From positions 46,372 to 110,371 of the forward strand of contig NZ_JAHCDD010000008.1 of assembly GCF_018413525.1 (NCBI RefSeq): a DNA stretch of 64,000 nucleotides. Reading direction: 5' to 3'. The notes below the pieces were generated by a model. It had not been told where the DNA came from and ran no database searches. It worked only from the letters and a program-made list of their open reading frames with translations. The position numbers and the translations under genes were made by a program. Below are positions 18,056 to 26,589 of this stretch, one piece after another (position 1 is the first letter of the stretch; each line of letters begins with the position of its first letter). The stretch comes from Acidovorax sp. CCYZU-2555. Lineage in GTDB: Bacteria > Pseudomonadota > Gammaproteobacteria > Burkholderiales > Burkholderiaceae_C.

Positions 18056-18079
18056 GTGACTAAATCGTAATATAGTCAC
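18056..18079. promoter_or_regulatory. Second copy of the proposed TetR operator (tetR / outer-membrane factor promoters)
   Basis: GTGACTA (18056-18062), ten bases, TAGTCAC (18073-18079). The seven-base core and the ten-base spacer equal those of the site at 17363-17392, although the outer arm bases differ. The site lies between the divergently transcribed TetR gene and the outer-membrane factor gene, 26 bases before the latter's ATG, where bound repressor would block both promoters. Confidence 0.72.
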
Positions 18080-18104
18080 AGCGTCATCCCCTTCTTTATC
18101 GACC

Positions 18105-19577
18105 ATGCCTCGCCTTCCAACCCTTGCCGCCCTGATCGTGTCCAGCCTGTGTGCCGGCTGTGCCGTGGGTCCCGACTACCTGCGGCCCGCATCGCCCATG
18201 CCCCAGGCCTATATGGGGGCCCGAACGCAGGCACAGGCAAGCACCGCGTCGACCGACAGCGATCTGTCGGCCTGGTGGCTGGCGTGGGGTGATCCGCAGC
18301 TCACGCGGTTCGTGACCTTGGCCTTGCAGCAGAACCTGGACCTGGCCCAGGCGATCGCCCGCGTGGGCCAGGCGCGCGCGCAGCTGGACGCAGCGGGCGC
18401 CGCGCTGCTTCCAGCGGGCAATGTCACCGCCCAGACATCCCGCGGCTACCAGTCGCTGCAGACGCCTTTGGGCCAGGTCCTCAATGCCGTGCCGGAATTC
18501 GCGCGCTACGGCAACGCGCACGAAGCCAATCTGGGCGTGAGCTGGGAAGTGGATCTGTTCGGTGGATTGAAGCGCGATCAGCAGGCCTCGCTGGCTGAAT
18601 ACCAGGCCACGCAGGCGGATGCAGTGGCGGTGAGGCTTTCGGTCGCCGCGCAGGCCGCCGACACCGTCCTGCAGATCCGCGGCCTGCAGACCCGGCTGGC
18701 AATTGCGCGCCAGCAGGTACAGACGCAGCAGCAATTGCGCTCCACCATCGAACTGCGCTGGCAAAAAGGGCTGGCCGCCGAGCTGCAGCTGCGCCAGGCG
18801 CAAGGCGCACTGGCACGCGCCCAAGCCACCATTCCCCCACTCGAAGCCGCGCTGGAAACCGCGATGAACGCCATGGACGTGATGCTGGGCGACATGCCCG
18901 GCACCCACAGGACAGCGTTTGCGCAGCTGCAAGCTTCACCCGGCCTGTCTGGCCTGCCCGGAATGTCGCTGGGCGGCACGCCCGCAGACCTGCTCAGGCG
19001 CCGCCCCGATGTGATTGCGGCCGAGCGGCGGCTCGCCGCCTCGAATGCCCGCATCGGTGCGGCGATTGCCGAGTACTACCCGAAGATATCGCTCAGCGGC
19101 CTGCTCGGCAGCGCCACCTCTCTCTCCAGCGGCCAGCTTTTCAGCGGCGGCGCTTCGCAGGCCGCCGCCGTGGCCGGCCTGCGCTGGCGGCTTTTCGACT
19201 TCGCACGCATCGACGCCCAGATCGCGCACGCCAAGGCAAGCGAAGCGCAGGCGCTGGCCGCCTACCGACTCGCGGTACTGCGGGCCACGCAAGACGTGGA
19301 AAACGCACTGCTGGCGCGCGAACGCCGGCAGGAACTCGGCGCCGTGCTGGCACAAGGCGAGCATGCCATCGCGCGCGCGCGCGATGCATCGGCGGCGGCC
19401 TACGACAAGGGCGTGGTCAGCCTGATCGAAGTGCTGCAGGCCGATGAAAGCCTGCTGAGCGTGCGCGATGCCCAGGCCCAGGCCGGCACCGAATCGGCGC
19501 GCGCGCTGGTGGCGATCTTCAAGGCGCTGGGCGGCGGCTGGACGCCGGAACAAGCGCCGCTTGTGGTGAGCCAGTAG
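18105..19577 (+). CDS. NodT-family outer-membrane efflux factor (lipoprotein)
   Basis: A 490-residue outer-membrane channel of the TolC/OprM/NodT type that completes the RND system. It has a lipoprotein signal (VSSLCAGCAVGPDYLRPA; the lipobox cysteine is followed by the family motif GPDY.RP). The two repeated alpha-helical halves are visible, with LQQNLDLAQAIARVGQARAQL in the first and RRPDVIAAERRLAASNARIGAAIAEYYPKISL introducing the second, and the C-terminal half ends with EVLQADESLLSVRDAQAQA. It is transcribed away from the TetR gene, with a copy of the shared operator just upstream. Split placement of the channel from the pump with a common repressor is unusual but coherent. Confidence 0.94.
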   Translation: MPRLPTLAALIVSSLCAGCAVGPDYLRPASPMPQAYMGARTQAQASTASTDSDLSAWWLAWGDPQLTRFVTLALQQNLDLAQAIARVGQARAQLDAAGAALLPAGNVTAQTSRGYQSLQTPLGQVLNAVPEFARYGNAHEANLGVSWEVDLFGGLKRDQQASLAEYQATQADAVAVRLSVAAQAADTVLQIRGLQTRLAIARQQVQTQQQLRSTIELRWQKGLAAELQLRQAQGALARAQATIPPLEAALETAMNAMDVMLGDMPGTHRTAFAQLQASPGLSGLPGMSLGGTPADLLRRRPDVIAAERRLAASNARIGAAIAEYYPKISLSGLLGSATSLSSGQLFSGGASQAAAVAGLRWRLFDFARIDAQIAHAKASEAQALAAYRLAVLRATQDVENALLARERRQELGAVLAQGEHAIARARDASAAAYDKGVVSLIEVLQADESLLSVRDAQAQAGTESARALVAIFKALGGGWTPEQAPLVVSQ

Positions 19578-19694
19578 CCACCGCACCGCCATGAATCCCC
19601 ACTCAGTGGAGCGCCGCCATGACGTAAAACCCAGCCCCCTCTTTTTCAGCCTTGGCGCCCAAGCCGCGCCCCTCCCATTCTTGTCAGGAATACC

Positions 19695-20024
19695 ATGTCG
19701 AATCACCTCACTCCAGCAGCCCGCGCCAAAGGCGCGCGTAGCGTCCAGGCGTTCGCCGCCGCAATGGCCTTGACCGCCGCGTTCGCGGCAAGCGCCGCCA
19801 CCCCAGCAGACCGCCCGGCCACGCCAGGCAATGCAGGACTCACGCGCGCTGAAGTGGTCGCGGATCTGGCGCTCTGGCGGCGCGCGGGATTGGACCGCTA
19901 CGACGTTTTGGCCACCTCACACGGCCTCGAAACCCAGGCCTACCGTGCCGCCCAGCAGGAATACCTGCGCCTTCGCAACAGCGAACAGTTTCAGATCGAA
20001 GTGCAGAAGGCGCTCAAGGAGTGA
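19695..20024 (+). CDS. DUF4148 domain secreted protein
   Basis: A 109-residue exported protein. After a signal peptide (AFAAAMALTAAFAASAA, cleavage near residue 35) the mature part carries LTRAEVVADLALWRRAGLD, the conserved segment of DUF4148 proteins, which are abundant small periplasmic proteins in Burkholderiales, often in large paralogous families. Their function is unknown. It lies 117 bases after the outer-membrane factor gene on the same strand, but nothing ties it to efflux. The presence of this family supports the taxonomic placement of the window. Confidence 0.82.
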   Translation: MSNHLTPAARAKGARSVQAFAAAMALTAAFAASAATPADRPATPGNAGLTRAEVVADLALWRRAGLDRYDVLATSHGLETQAYRAAQQEYLRLRNSEQFQIEVQKALKE

Positions 20025-20238
20025 ACCCCACAGCGCATGCCGTCACGGGCGTGTGCCACCGGCATGCGCTGGCGAAGTCGCCGGGCCGACAGGGACGTCG
20101 GCCAAGGCAAGGCACCATCCACGGACCACATTACGCAATGGCATGCAGCAGGCGCCGCGCGCAGGGACGCAGGCTCCCTGGACCAGCGCCAACGCAGTGG
20201 CACATTGAACAACTCGAACCGCTAACGGAGCACCCTGC

Positions 20239-21474
20239 ATGACTTCCAACGCAGATCGGAACACAGGTGCGCGGCCCGCCACCGAAGTCGGCGCCCGTCC
20301 AGCCGAAACGCTGTCGGGCCCATTGCTGCTGTTGCTGGCCAGCCTGGCGGCGCTGGGCTCGCTGGCGACCAACATCATCTTGCCGGCCTTTCCGGAGATG
20401 AGCACCGACCTGGGCACGTCGGTCAAGGACCTGAGCGCCACCCTCAGCACCTTCTTCGTCGCATTTGCCTTTGGTCAGCTCTTTGTCGGCCCGCTGTCGG
20501 ATCGATTCGGCCGCAAATGGCTGGTGCTCGGCGGTCTGGTCACGTTTGTCGCCGGAAGCGCCCTCTGCGCGTTTTCCACGACGCTGACGGAACTGCTGGC
20601 CGGACGCGTCATTCAGGCACTGGGCGTCTGCGCGACATCCGTTTTGTCGCGCGCCATTGCGCGTGACCTGTTTGACGGCGCGGCGCTGGCGCGCGCACTT
20701 TCGCTCACCATGGTGGCCATGGCGGCGGCGCCCGGTTTCTCACCGCTGCTCGGTGGCGCCATCAACAGTTGGCTGGGCTGGCGTGCGACGTTCGCCATGG
20801 TGGCGGTGCTGGCTGTGATGCTGGCCTTTTTTTACACCCGTCGCCTGGATGAGACGCATGCGGCGGACAAACGCTCGCCCCTGTCTGTCTCGGCGGTATC
20901 CGCCAGCTATTGGCAACTGCTGCGTGACCGACGGTTCATCGCGCCGGCGCTTTCGGTCAGCCTGGTCATCGGTGCGCTTTACGCCTTCTTCTCGATGGCG
21001 CCGGCCATCTTGATGACGGGCTTCGGGTTTTCGTCGTTCGAGCTGGGACTGCTCTTTGCCTCAACGGTGTTTGTGGTGTTCGGTGCCGGCTTTCTGGCGC
21101 CACGACTTGCGCGCCGCTGGGGCCATGCGCCGATGGCGCGCGCGGGGATTCTTGTGGCCTTGGCGGGAAGCATCGCACTGCTGGCCGGGCCGGGCAGCTT
21201 TTACTTTTTTGCGGCCTCGCTGACGGTCTTTCTGCTGGGCATGGGACTTGTCAATCCGCTGGGCACGGCCATCGCCTTGCAGCCTTTCGGCCGGCAGGCG
21301 GGCGCGGCTTCTGCGTTGCTTGGGTTTCTGCAGATGGGTTGCGCCGCCTTGGCCAGCAGCATGGCGGCGGCGCTGGACCTGCCGGCCCAGGTCTCCCTGG
21401 GCATCATCCTCACTGCAAGCCTGGGGATGTCCCTTTTCGCCTTCATTGTGCTGGGCCGCAGCACAGCGCCCTGA
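20239..21474 (+). CDS. MFS transporter, Bcr/CflA-type drug resistance family
   Basis: A 411-residue 12-helix major facilitator protein. The first helices contain LGSLATNIILPAFPEMSTDL, followed by FAFGQLFVGPLSDRFGRKW, the loop 2-3 motif A, and LLAGRVIQALGVCATSVLSRAIARDLFDG, a stretch characteristic of Bcr/CflA exporters (motif C region in helix 5: MVAMAAAPGFSPLLGGAI). Such pumps export bicyclomycin, chloramphenicol, sulfonamides or small peptides by proton antiport. No regulator is adjacent. It ends convergent with the Liv ABC importer, with a long hairpin between them. Confidence 0.93.
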   Translation: MTSNADRNTGARPATEVGARPAETLSGPLLLLLASLAALGSLATNIILPAFPEMSTDLGTSVKDLSATLSTFFVAFAFGQLFVGPLSDRFGRKWLVLGGLVTFVAGSALCAFSTTLTELLAGRVIQALGVCATSVLSRAIARDLFDGAALARALSLTMVAMAAAPGFSPLLGGAINSWLGWRATFAMVAVLAVMLAFFYTRRLDETHAADKRSPLSVSAVSASYWQLLRDRRFIAPALSVSLVIGALYAFFSMAPAILMTGFGFSSFELGLLFASTVFVVFGAGFLAPRLARRWGHAPMARAGILVALAGSIALLAGPGSFYFFAASLTVFLLGMGLVNPLGTAIALQPFGRQAGAASALLGFLQMGCAALASSMAAALDLPAQVSLGIILTASLGMSLFAFIVLGRSTAP

Positions 21475-21522
21475 TGAACCGCTTCTGTGCCCGGCCCTGC
21501 ACGGCAGCAATGGGCGCAGCCC

Positions 21523-21568
21523 GGCGCAAAGCGACTGTGAACACGCTGTCGGCGCTGCGCTTTGCGCC
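21523..21568. terminator. Putative bidirectional terminator hairpin
   Basis: Perfect inverted repeat GGCGCAAAGCG (21523-21533) and CGCTTTGCGCC (21558-21568), 11 base pairs, in the 100 bases between the convergent MFS and livF genes. There is no strong T tract on either side, so it may be an imperfect Rho-independent terminator or an mRNA 3' stabiliser. Confidence 0.5.
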
Positions 21569-21576
21569 CGACAGTA

Positions 21577-22317
21577 TCAGACGCTGAGATACGCGCGCCG
21601 CACTTCCTCGTTCTCTTCGAGTTCCTTGATCGATGCCTGGTAGCGTATCTGCCCCTTCTCCAGAACATAGGCGCGGTCGGACACCAGCGCCGCGAAGTGC
21701 ATGTTCTGTTCGGACAGCAGAATGCTCACGCCCTGGCTCTTGAGCGCCAGAATCATATTGGCCATCTGTTCGACGATCAGCGGTGCAACGCCTTCGGACG
21801 GCTCGTCGAGCAGTACCAGATAGGGATTGCCCATCAAGGTGCGCGCCACGGTGAGCATCTGCTGCTCGCCGCCGCTCATGCGCCCGCCCGGGCGATGGGG
21901 CATTTCGCCCAGATTGGGGAACAGCGCGAACAGCCGCTCGGGCGTCCACGCCGGCGCGGCCGTGCCGTCGGACCAAAGGCGCGCGCCCTGACGCGCGACC
22001 TCGAGGTTTTCGAGCACCGTCAGGTCGGTGAACACGCGGCGGTCTTCGGGCACGAAGCCCAGGCCCATGCGGGCCGCGTGGTGCGGCTCGGTGGTCGAGA
22101 TGTCCTCGCCGCGGAACGTGATCCGGCCCTTGCGCTTGGCCAGCATGCCCATCACGGTCTTGAGTGTGGTCGACTTGCCCGCGCCGTTGCGGCCCATCAG
22201 CGCCACGACTTCGCCGCGCTTCACGTTCAGATCGACGTCGTACAGAATCTGCGCCGCGCCATACCAGGCCTGCAGGCCCTTGGCTTCGAGCAGCACTTCA
22301 TTGGTCGTGGCCATCAT
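21577..22317 (-). CDS. livF: Branched-chain amino acid-type ABC transporter ATP-binding protein (LivF type)
   Basis: A 246-residue ABC ATPase. Walker A is GRNGAGKST (about residue 40), the signature is MSGGEQQML, and Walker B is YLVLLDEPSEG, followed by LSEQN with a Gln/Asn pair as in LivF. The order EVLLEAKGLQAWYGAAQILYDVDL at the start is typical of the LivF branch. Its ATG overlaps the stop of livG (ATGATG against TGA), so the two are translationally coupled. It is the last gene of a four-gene importer operon. Substrate could be branched-chain amino acids, but this subfamily also imports amides, urea and aromatic acids; the name denotes family only. Confidence 0.93.
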   Translation of the reverse strand: MMATTNEVLLEAKGLQAWYGAAQILYDVDLNVKRGEVVALMGRNGAGKSTTLKTVMGMLAKRKGRITFRGEDISTTEPHHAARMGLGFVPEDRRVFTDLTVLENLEVARQGARLWSDGTAAPAWTPERLFALFPNLGEMPHRPGGRMSGGEQQMLTVARTLMGNPYLVLLDEPSEGVAPLIVEQMANMILALKSQGVSILLSEQNMHFAALVSDRAYVLEKGQIRYQASIKELEENEEVRRAYLSV

Positions 22318-23084
22318 GCAACCTCTTTCTCGAATGTCTTGCCGCTGCCGAAGTACACGGCCTGCACCTTGGGGTCGTCGCGCACTTCCAGCGGCTTGCC
22401 TTCGGCGATCAGCCGGCCGCGCGCCAGCACGATCATGCGGTCGGAGTAGGCGAACACCACGTCCATGCTGTGCTCGGTGAACAGCACGGCCATGCCGCGG
22501 TCTATCACCAACTGCTTGGTCAGCGCCATCAGCGAATTGCGCTCCCGGGGCGCCATGCCGGCCGTGGGTTCGTCCATCAGCAGCAGCTTGGGCGCATTGG
22601 CCATGGCCATGGCGAGCTCCACGCGCTTGACGTCGCCGTAGGCCAGCACGCTGCAGGGCCGGTCGGCCTGGGGCTTCATGCCCACCTGGTCGAGCAGCGC
22701 CAGCGCCTCCTCGCGCTGGTAGTCGCCCGCGCGGCGCCACATCGAGAACAGCTTGTCGCCATGCGAGATCAGCGCCATCTGCACGTTCTCGACCACGGTG
22801 AGCGATGCAAAAGTCTCGGCGATCTGGAAGGTACGGCCCACGCCCTGGCGCCAGATGGCGCGCGGGCGCAGGCCCACGAGTTCCTGGCCTTCGAGCTGGA
22901 TGGAGCCGCGGTCGGCGCGCAACTGGCCGTTGACCATGTTGAACGTGGTGGACTTGCCCGCGCCGTTGGGGCCGACGAGGGCCAGCAACTCGCCCTTGTG
23001 CAACGTGAAGTCGATCCCGTCGACGGCCTTCACGCCGCCGAACGATTTGCCGAGACCGGATACCTTGAGCAGCGGCGCGTTCAT
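22314..23084 (-). CDS. livG: Branched-chain amino acid-type ABC transporter ATP-binding protein (LivG type)
   Basis: A 256-residue ABC ATPase of the LivG branch. Walker A is GPNGAGKST, preceded by VKAVDGIDFTLHKGELLALV. The signature region reads LAYGDVKRVELAMAMA, a variant of the usual LSYG(Q/E)QR in which the signature serine is alanine. Walker B is LLLMDEPTAGM and the H-loop is in FTEHSMDVVF. It begins with an ATG overlapping the end of the fused permease gene by four bases and overlaps livF, so the operon is tightly packed. It works with LivF and the fused permease to power import of the ligand delivered by the binding protein at 25055-26260. Confidence 0.93.
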   Translation of the reverse strand: MNAPLLKVSGLGKSFGGVKAVDGIDFTLHKGELLALVGPNGAGKSTTFNMVNGQLRADRGSIQLEGQELVGLRPRAIWRQGVGRTFQIAETFASLTVVENVQMALISHGDKLFSMWRRAGDYQREEALALLDQVGMKPQADRPCSVLAYGDVKRVELAMAMANAPKLLLMDEPTAGMAPRERNSLMALTKQLVIDRGMAVLFTEHSMDVVFAYSDRMIVLARGRLIAEGKPLEVRDDPKVQAVYFGSGKTFEKEVA

Positions 23085-25021
23085 GCCTTCACCTCTTGAT
23101 CGACAGATTCACCCAGGGCCGCCGCGCGCGAGTTCGCGCTGCGGCGTTCGAACAGTTGGCGCGCATAGCCGGCGATGCCCTGCGGAAACAGCAGCACCAG
23201 CAGCAAGATGATGCCGCCCAGCATGGCGCGCCAGTAGTCGGTGTTGCGCGCCACGGTGTCGTGCAGCCAGTTGAAGGTGACCGCGCCGACCACCGGCCCG
23301 GCCAGAGTCTGTATGCCGCCCAGCAGCACCATCACCAGGCCGTCGACCGAGCGCGCCACGCTCATGGTCTCGGGCGAGATGCTGCCCTTGGAGAACGCGA
23401 ACAGCGCGCCCGCCAGACCCGCGACGGCGCCGGCGATGACAAAGCCCGCCCACTGCATGCGCTTGACGTCGATGCCGATCGCATCGGCGCGCAGGCCCGA
23501 ATCGCGCCCGGCGCGCAGCGCATAGCCGAACGGCGAGAACAGCACGCGGCGCAGCCACAGGATGCCCGCGCCCACCAGCGCCAGCGTAAGCCAGTAGTAG
23601 TTGATCTTCGACGACAGCCACTCGGCGGGCCAGACGCCCGTGAGGCCGTTGCTGCCGCCCGTGAAGTCGTCCCACTGGTAGACGATGGCCCAGGCGATCT
23701 GCGCGAAAGCCAGGGTCAGCATGGCCAGGTACACGCCCGACAGCCGCACCGAGAACCAGCCGAAGACCAGCGCGCCCAGCGCGGCCAGCACGGGTGCGCC
23801 TATCAGCGCGACTTCCATGGGCACGCCCGCGGCGCGCACCAGCAGCGCCGCGCCATAAGCGCCCAGGCCGAAGTACGCCGCATGGCCGAAGCTGTGCATG
23901 CCCGCAGGGCCCATGATGAAGTGCAGGCTGACCGCGAACAGCGCGGCGATCAGCAGATCGATGGCCAGCACGGTGACGTAAGGCATGCCCGCGGTCATCA
24001 GCGGCAGCAGCACCAGCCCCCCGGCCAGCACGCCCACCGCCACCAGATAGCTTTTGGCCGGGCGGCGCAGCGGCGCCTCGGCCACGCCCTGGGCGCGCGC
24101 CGTGCTCTGCGGCCGGCCGAACAGCCCCCAGGGACGCCACACCAGCACGGCGGCCATCACCAGGAATTCGACCACCAGCGTCATCTTGGAAAAAGAGATC
24201 GACATGCCGAAGATCTCGACCACGCCCAGCCAGATGCAGATCGCCTTGACTTCGGCGATCAGCAGCGCGGCCACATAGGCGCCGGGAATCGATCCCATGC
24301 CGCCCACCACCACCACCACGAAGGCCGCGCCTATGGCGGTCATGTCCATTTCCAGATTCGCGGGCTCGCGCGGCAGCTGCAGCGCTCCGCCCAGGCCGCC
24401 CAGCAGCGCGCCCAGCGCGAACACTGCCGTGAACAGCCAGGCCTGGTTGATGCCCAGCGCGCTGACCATTTCACGGTCCTGCGTGGCGGCGCGCACCAGC
24501 GTGCCCCAGCGGGTGCGCGTGAGCAGCAGCCACAGCAGTCCCAGCACCACGGGCCCGACGACCACCAGGAACAGGTCATACGAAGGGAACTGGCGGCCCA
24601 GAATCTCGACCGAGCCCTTGAAGCCCGGCGCGCGCGGCCCCAGCAGCTCTTCGGCGCCCCACAGCCACAGCGCCGCGTCCTTGATGACCAGCACCAGGGC
24701 GAAGGTGGCCAGCAGCTGGAACAGCTCGGGCGCCTTGTAGATGCGCCGCAGCAGCGTCATCTCTATGACCGCGCCTATGGCCGCGACCACCAGCGCGGCC
24801 AGCGGCACGGCGAGCCAGAAGCCCGCCGGCCCCATCACGGAACTCAGCTGATTCACGAGCGCATAGGCCACGTAGACGCCGAGCATGAAGAACGATCCAT
24901 GCGCGAAATTGACGATGCGCGTCACGCCGAAGATCAGCGACAACCCGGCCGCGACCAGGAATTGGGACGATGCGCCCGCCAGCCCGTTGAGCAGCTGGAC
25001 GACGAAACCTGAGAAGTCCAT
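23081..25021 (-). CDS. Fused LivH-LivM ABC permease
   Basis: A 646-residue permease with both Liv permease domains in one chain. Residues 1 to about 290 match LivH (LSLIFGVTRIVNFAHGSFFMLG near the start; the ATPase-contact loop around REMVSALGINQAWLF). Residues about 330-620 match LivM (HFIMGPAGMHSFGHAAYFGLGAYG; contact loop around RADAIGIDVKRMQWAGF). LivH and LivM are usually separate proteins of about 300 residues each; here there is no stop or frameshift between them and the linker holds a hydrophobic segment. A single chain would form the whole membrane channel. It lies 33 bases after the binding protein gene and overlaps livG. Confidence 0.92.
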   Translation of the reverse strand: MDFSGFVVQLLNGLAGASSQFLVAAGLSLIFGVTRIVNFAHGSFFMLGVYVAYALVNQLSSVMGPAGFWLAVPLAALVVAAIGAVIEMTLLRRIYKAPELFQLLATFALVLVIKDAALWLWGAEELLGPRAPGFKGSVEILGRQFPSYDLFLVVVGPVVLGLLWLLLTRTRWGTLVRAATQDREMVSALGINQAWLFTAVFALGALLGGLGGALQLPREPANLEMDMTAIGAAFVVVVVGGMGSIPGAYVAALLIAEVKAICIWLGVVEIFGMSISFSKMTLVVEFLVMAAVLVWRPWGLFGRPQSTARAQGVAEAPLRRPAKSYLVAVGVLAGGLVLLPLMTAGMPYVTVLAIDLLIAALFAVSLHFIMGPAGMHSFGHAAYFGLGAYGAALLVRAAGVPMEVALIGAPVLAALGALVFGWFSVRLSGVYLAMLTLAFAQIAWAIVYQWDDFTGGSNGLTGVWPAEWLSSKINYYWLTLALVGAGILWLRRVLFSPFGYALRAGRDSGLRADAIGIDVKRMQWAGFVIAGAVAGLAGALFAFSKGSISPETMSVARSVDGLVMVLLGGIQTLAGPVVGAVTFNWLHDTVARNTDYWRAMLGGIILLLVLLFPQGIAGYARQLFERRSANSRAAALGESVDQEVKA

Positions 25022-25054
25022 GATGAGAGACCTTAGCGAAAGGGGAAACGACGC

Positions 25055-26260
25055 TCAGTCGGCCGGACGCATTTGCTTGACTTCGGCGTCCGACGGCTGG
25101 AACTTGGCGCCGTCGAGGTAGACGTAGTCCACCATCCGGCCCTTGCCACCCTCGTTCTTGGTCTTGCCCACGTAGGCGCCCATGGTCGACTGGTTGTCCT
25201 GGGCGCGGTAGGTGATCTTGCCCATGGGGGTATCCACCGGCAGGCCCTTGAACGCGACGACCAGCTTTTCGGTGTCGGTGCTGCCGGCCTTCTTGATGCC
25301 CGCAGCGATCGACTTCACCGCGCTGTAGCCGACCACCGAGCCCAGGCGCGGGTAGTCCTTGAAGCGCGCCTGGTAGGCGCTCAGGAAGGCCTTGTGTTCG
25401 GGCGTGGCCACGGTGGCCCAGGGGTAGCCGGTGACGATCCAGCCGTTGGGGGCTTCGTCCTTGAGCGGGTCCAGGTATTCAGGCTCGCCGGTCAGCACGC
25501 TGACCACGCTGGTCTTCTCGAACAGGCCGCGCGTATTGCCTTCGCGCACGAACTTCGACAGGTCGGCGGCGAACAGCGCGTTGAAGATGGCGTCCGGCTT
25601 GGCATCGGCGATCGCCTGCACCACACTGCCCGCATCGACCTTGCCCAGCGGCGGCGCCTGCTCGGCGACGAACTCCACGTCGGGCTGGATGGCCTTGAGC
25701 AGCTTCTTGAAGGTCGCGGCCGACGACTGGCCGTATTCGTAGTTGGGATAGACGATGGCCCAGCGCTTCTTGTTCAGCTTCGCGGCCTCGGGCACCAGCA
25801 TCGCCACCTGCATGTAAGTCGAGGGGCGCAGGCGGTAGGTGTACTTGTTGCCGTTTTGCCAGACGATCTTGTCGGTCAGCGGCTCGGCCGCCAGATAGAA
25901 GAATTTCTTCTGCTTGGCGAAGTCGGTCAGCGCCAGGCCGGTGTTCGACAGGAAGGAGCCCATCAGCACGTCGACTTTCTCGCGCGCGATCAGTTCCTCG
26001 GCCATGCGCACCGCGTCGCCGGGGTTGGCATTGTCATCGCGGGTGATGATCTCGAGCTTCTTGCCGATCACGCCGCCCGCGGCATTGATCTCTTCGATCG
26101 CCAGCTCCATGCCCTTCTTGTAGGGCTCGAGAAACGCGGCCTGCGCCTTGTAGCTGTTGATCTCGCCGATTTTCACGGTGGCTTGCGCAAACGCGGGAGA
26201 TGCCGAAATGCTCGCAATGACAGCGGTTGCACATGCAATGATTCGATTGAGCTTGTCCAT
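25055..26260 (-). CDS. ABC transporter substrate-binding protein (Liv/amide type)
   Basis: A 401-residue periplasmic binding protein (Peripla_BP_6 type). The signal peptide IIACATAVIASISASPAFAQA is cleaved near residue 26; the mature start VKIGEINSYKAQAAFLEPYKKGMELAIEEINAAGGVIGKKLEII is diagnostic of the family. VLMGSFLSNTGLALTDFA forms the ligand-binding lobe. It heads the operon, followed by the fused permease and two ATPases. Absence of the classic LivK ligand motif suggests a substrate other than leucine, possibly an amide or aromatic compound, but this is not resolvable by eye. Confidence 0.93.
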   Translation of the reverse strand: MDKLNRIIACATAVIASISASPAFAQATVKIGEINSYKAQAAFLEPYKKGMELAIEEINAAGGVIGKKLEIITRDDNANPGDAVRMAEELIAREKVDVLMGSFLSNTGLALTDFAKQKKFFYLAAEPLTDKIVWQNGNKYTYRLRPSTYMQVAMLVPEAAKLNKKRWAIVYPNYEYGQSSAATFKKLLKAIQPDVEFVAEQAPPLGKVDAGSVVQAIADAKPDAIFNALFAADLSKFVREGNTRGLFEKTSVVSVLTGEPEYLDPLKDEAPNGWIVTGYPWATVATPEHKAFLSAYQARFKDYPRLGSVVGYSAVKSIAAGIKKAGSTDTEKLVVAFKGLPVDTPMGKITYRAQDNQSTMGAYVGKTKNEGGKGRMVDYVYLDGAKFQPSDAEVKQMRPAD

Positions 26261-26589
26261 AGTGCCTCGATTGAAAGTTGACGTTCGATTCCAATGCCCT
26301 CTTCATGGATCACTGCATCTGGCCGGCAATCCATTAAAGCGTACGCACTTGATATAAAGCAACTTCCGGGCCAGCTGCAGCTCGACGTTCTCCTTTGCCT
26401 TTCACATTGAGGGATCGATAAAGTGTGGTGGTGCACTGGATAAGGTCGTGCGCCGCACCATGCCGGCGTACCGATATTGAGGCGCATCATTAGGGTGCAT
26501 ACGCTTCAATATGGAACAAATGCACCGGGCCCCCAGGGGTGTTGCGCAGCACGCCAGCCCCGGTCTGAGCGTGCTGCGCCGCTTGCGGA
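26261..26589. other. Intergenic region between Liv operon and tannase gene
   Basis: About 330 bases between two genes of the same strand. It must hold the promoter of the Liv importer operon on the minus strand; the stretch around 26338-26370 is AT-richer (TTGCTT and CTTTAA on the minus strand), but no convincing -35/-10 pair stands out. The tannase terminator hairpin lies at its end. No gene is seen. Confidence 0.4.
26544..26579 (-). terminator. Hairpin just downstream of the tannase gene
   Basis: Perfect 11-base stem, GCGCAGCACGC (26544-26554) and GCGTGCTGCGC (26569-26579), with a 14-base loop, starting 10 bases after the stop codon of the tannase/feruloyl esterase gene. There is no T tract following on the minus strand. 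It most likely ends the esterase transcript. Confidence 0.6.

Noticed and set aside
23096..25012. Plus-strand open frame (638 codons) opposite the fused Liv permease
   Set aside because: Antisense shadow; extremely Gln/His/Arg-rich and without recognisable domains.
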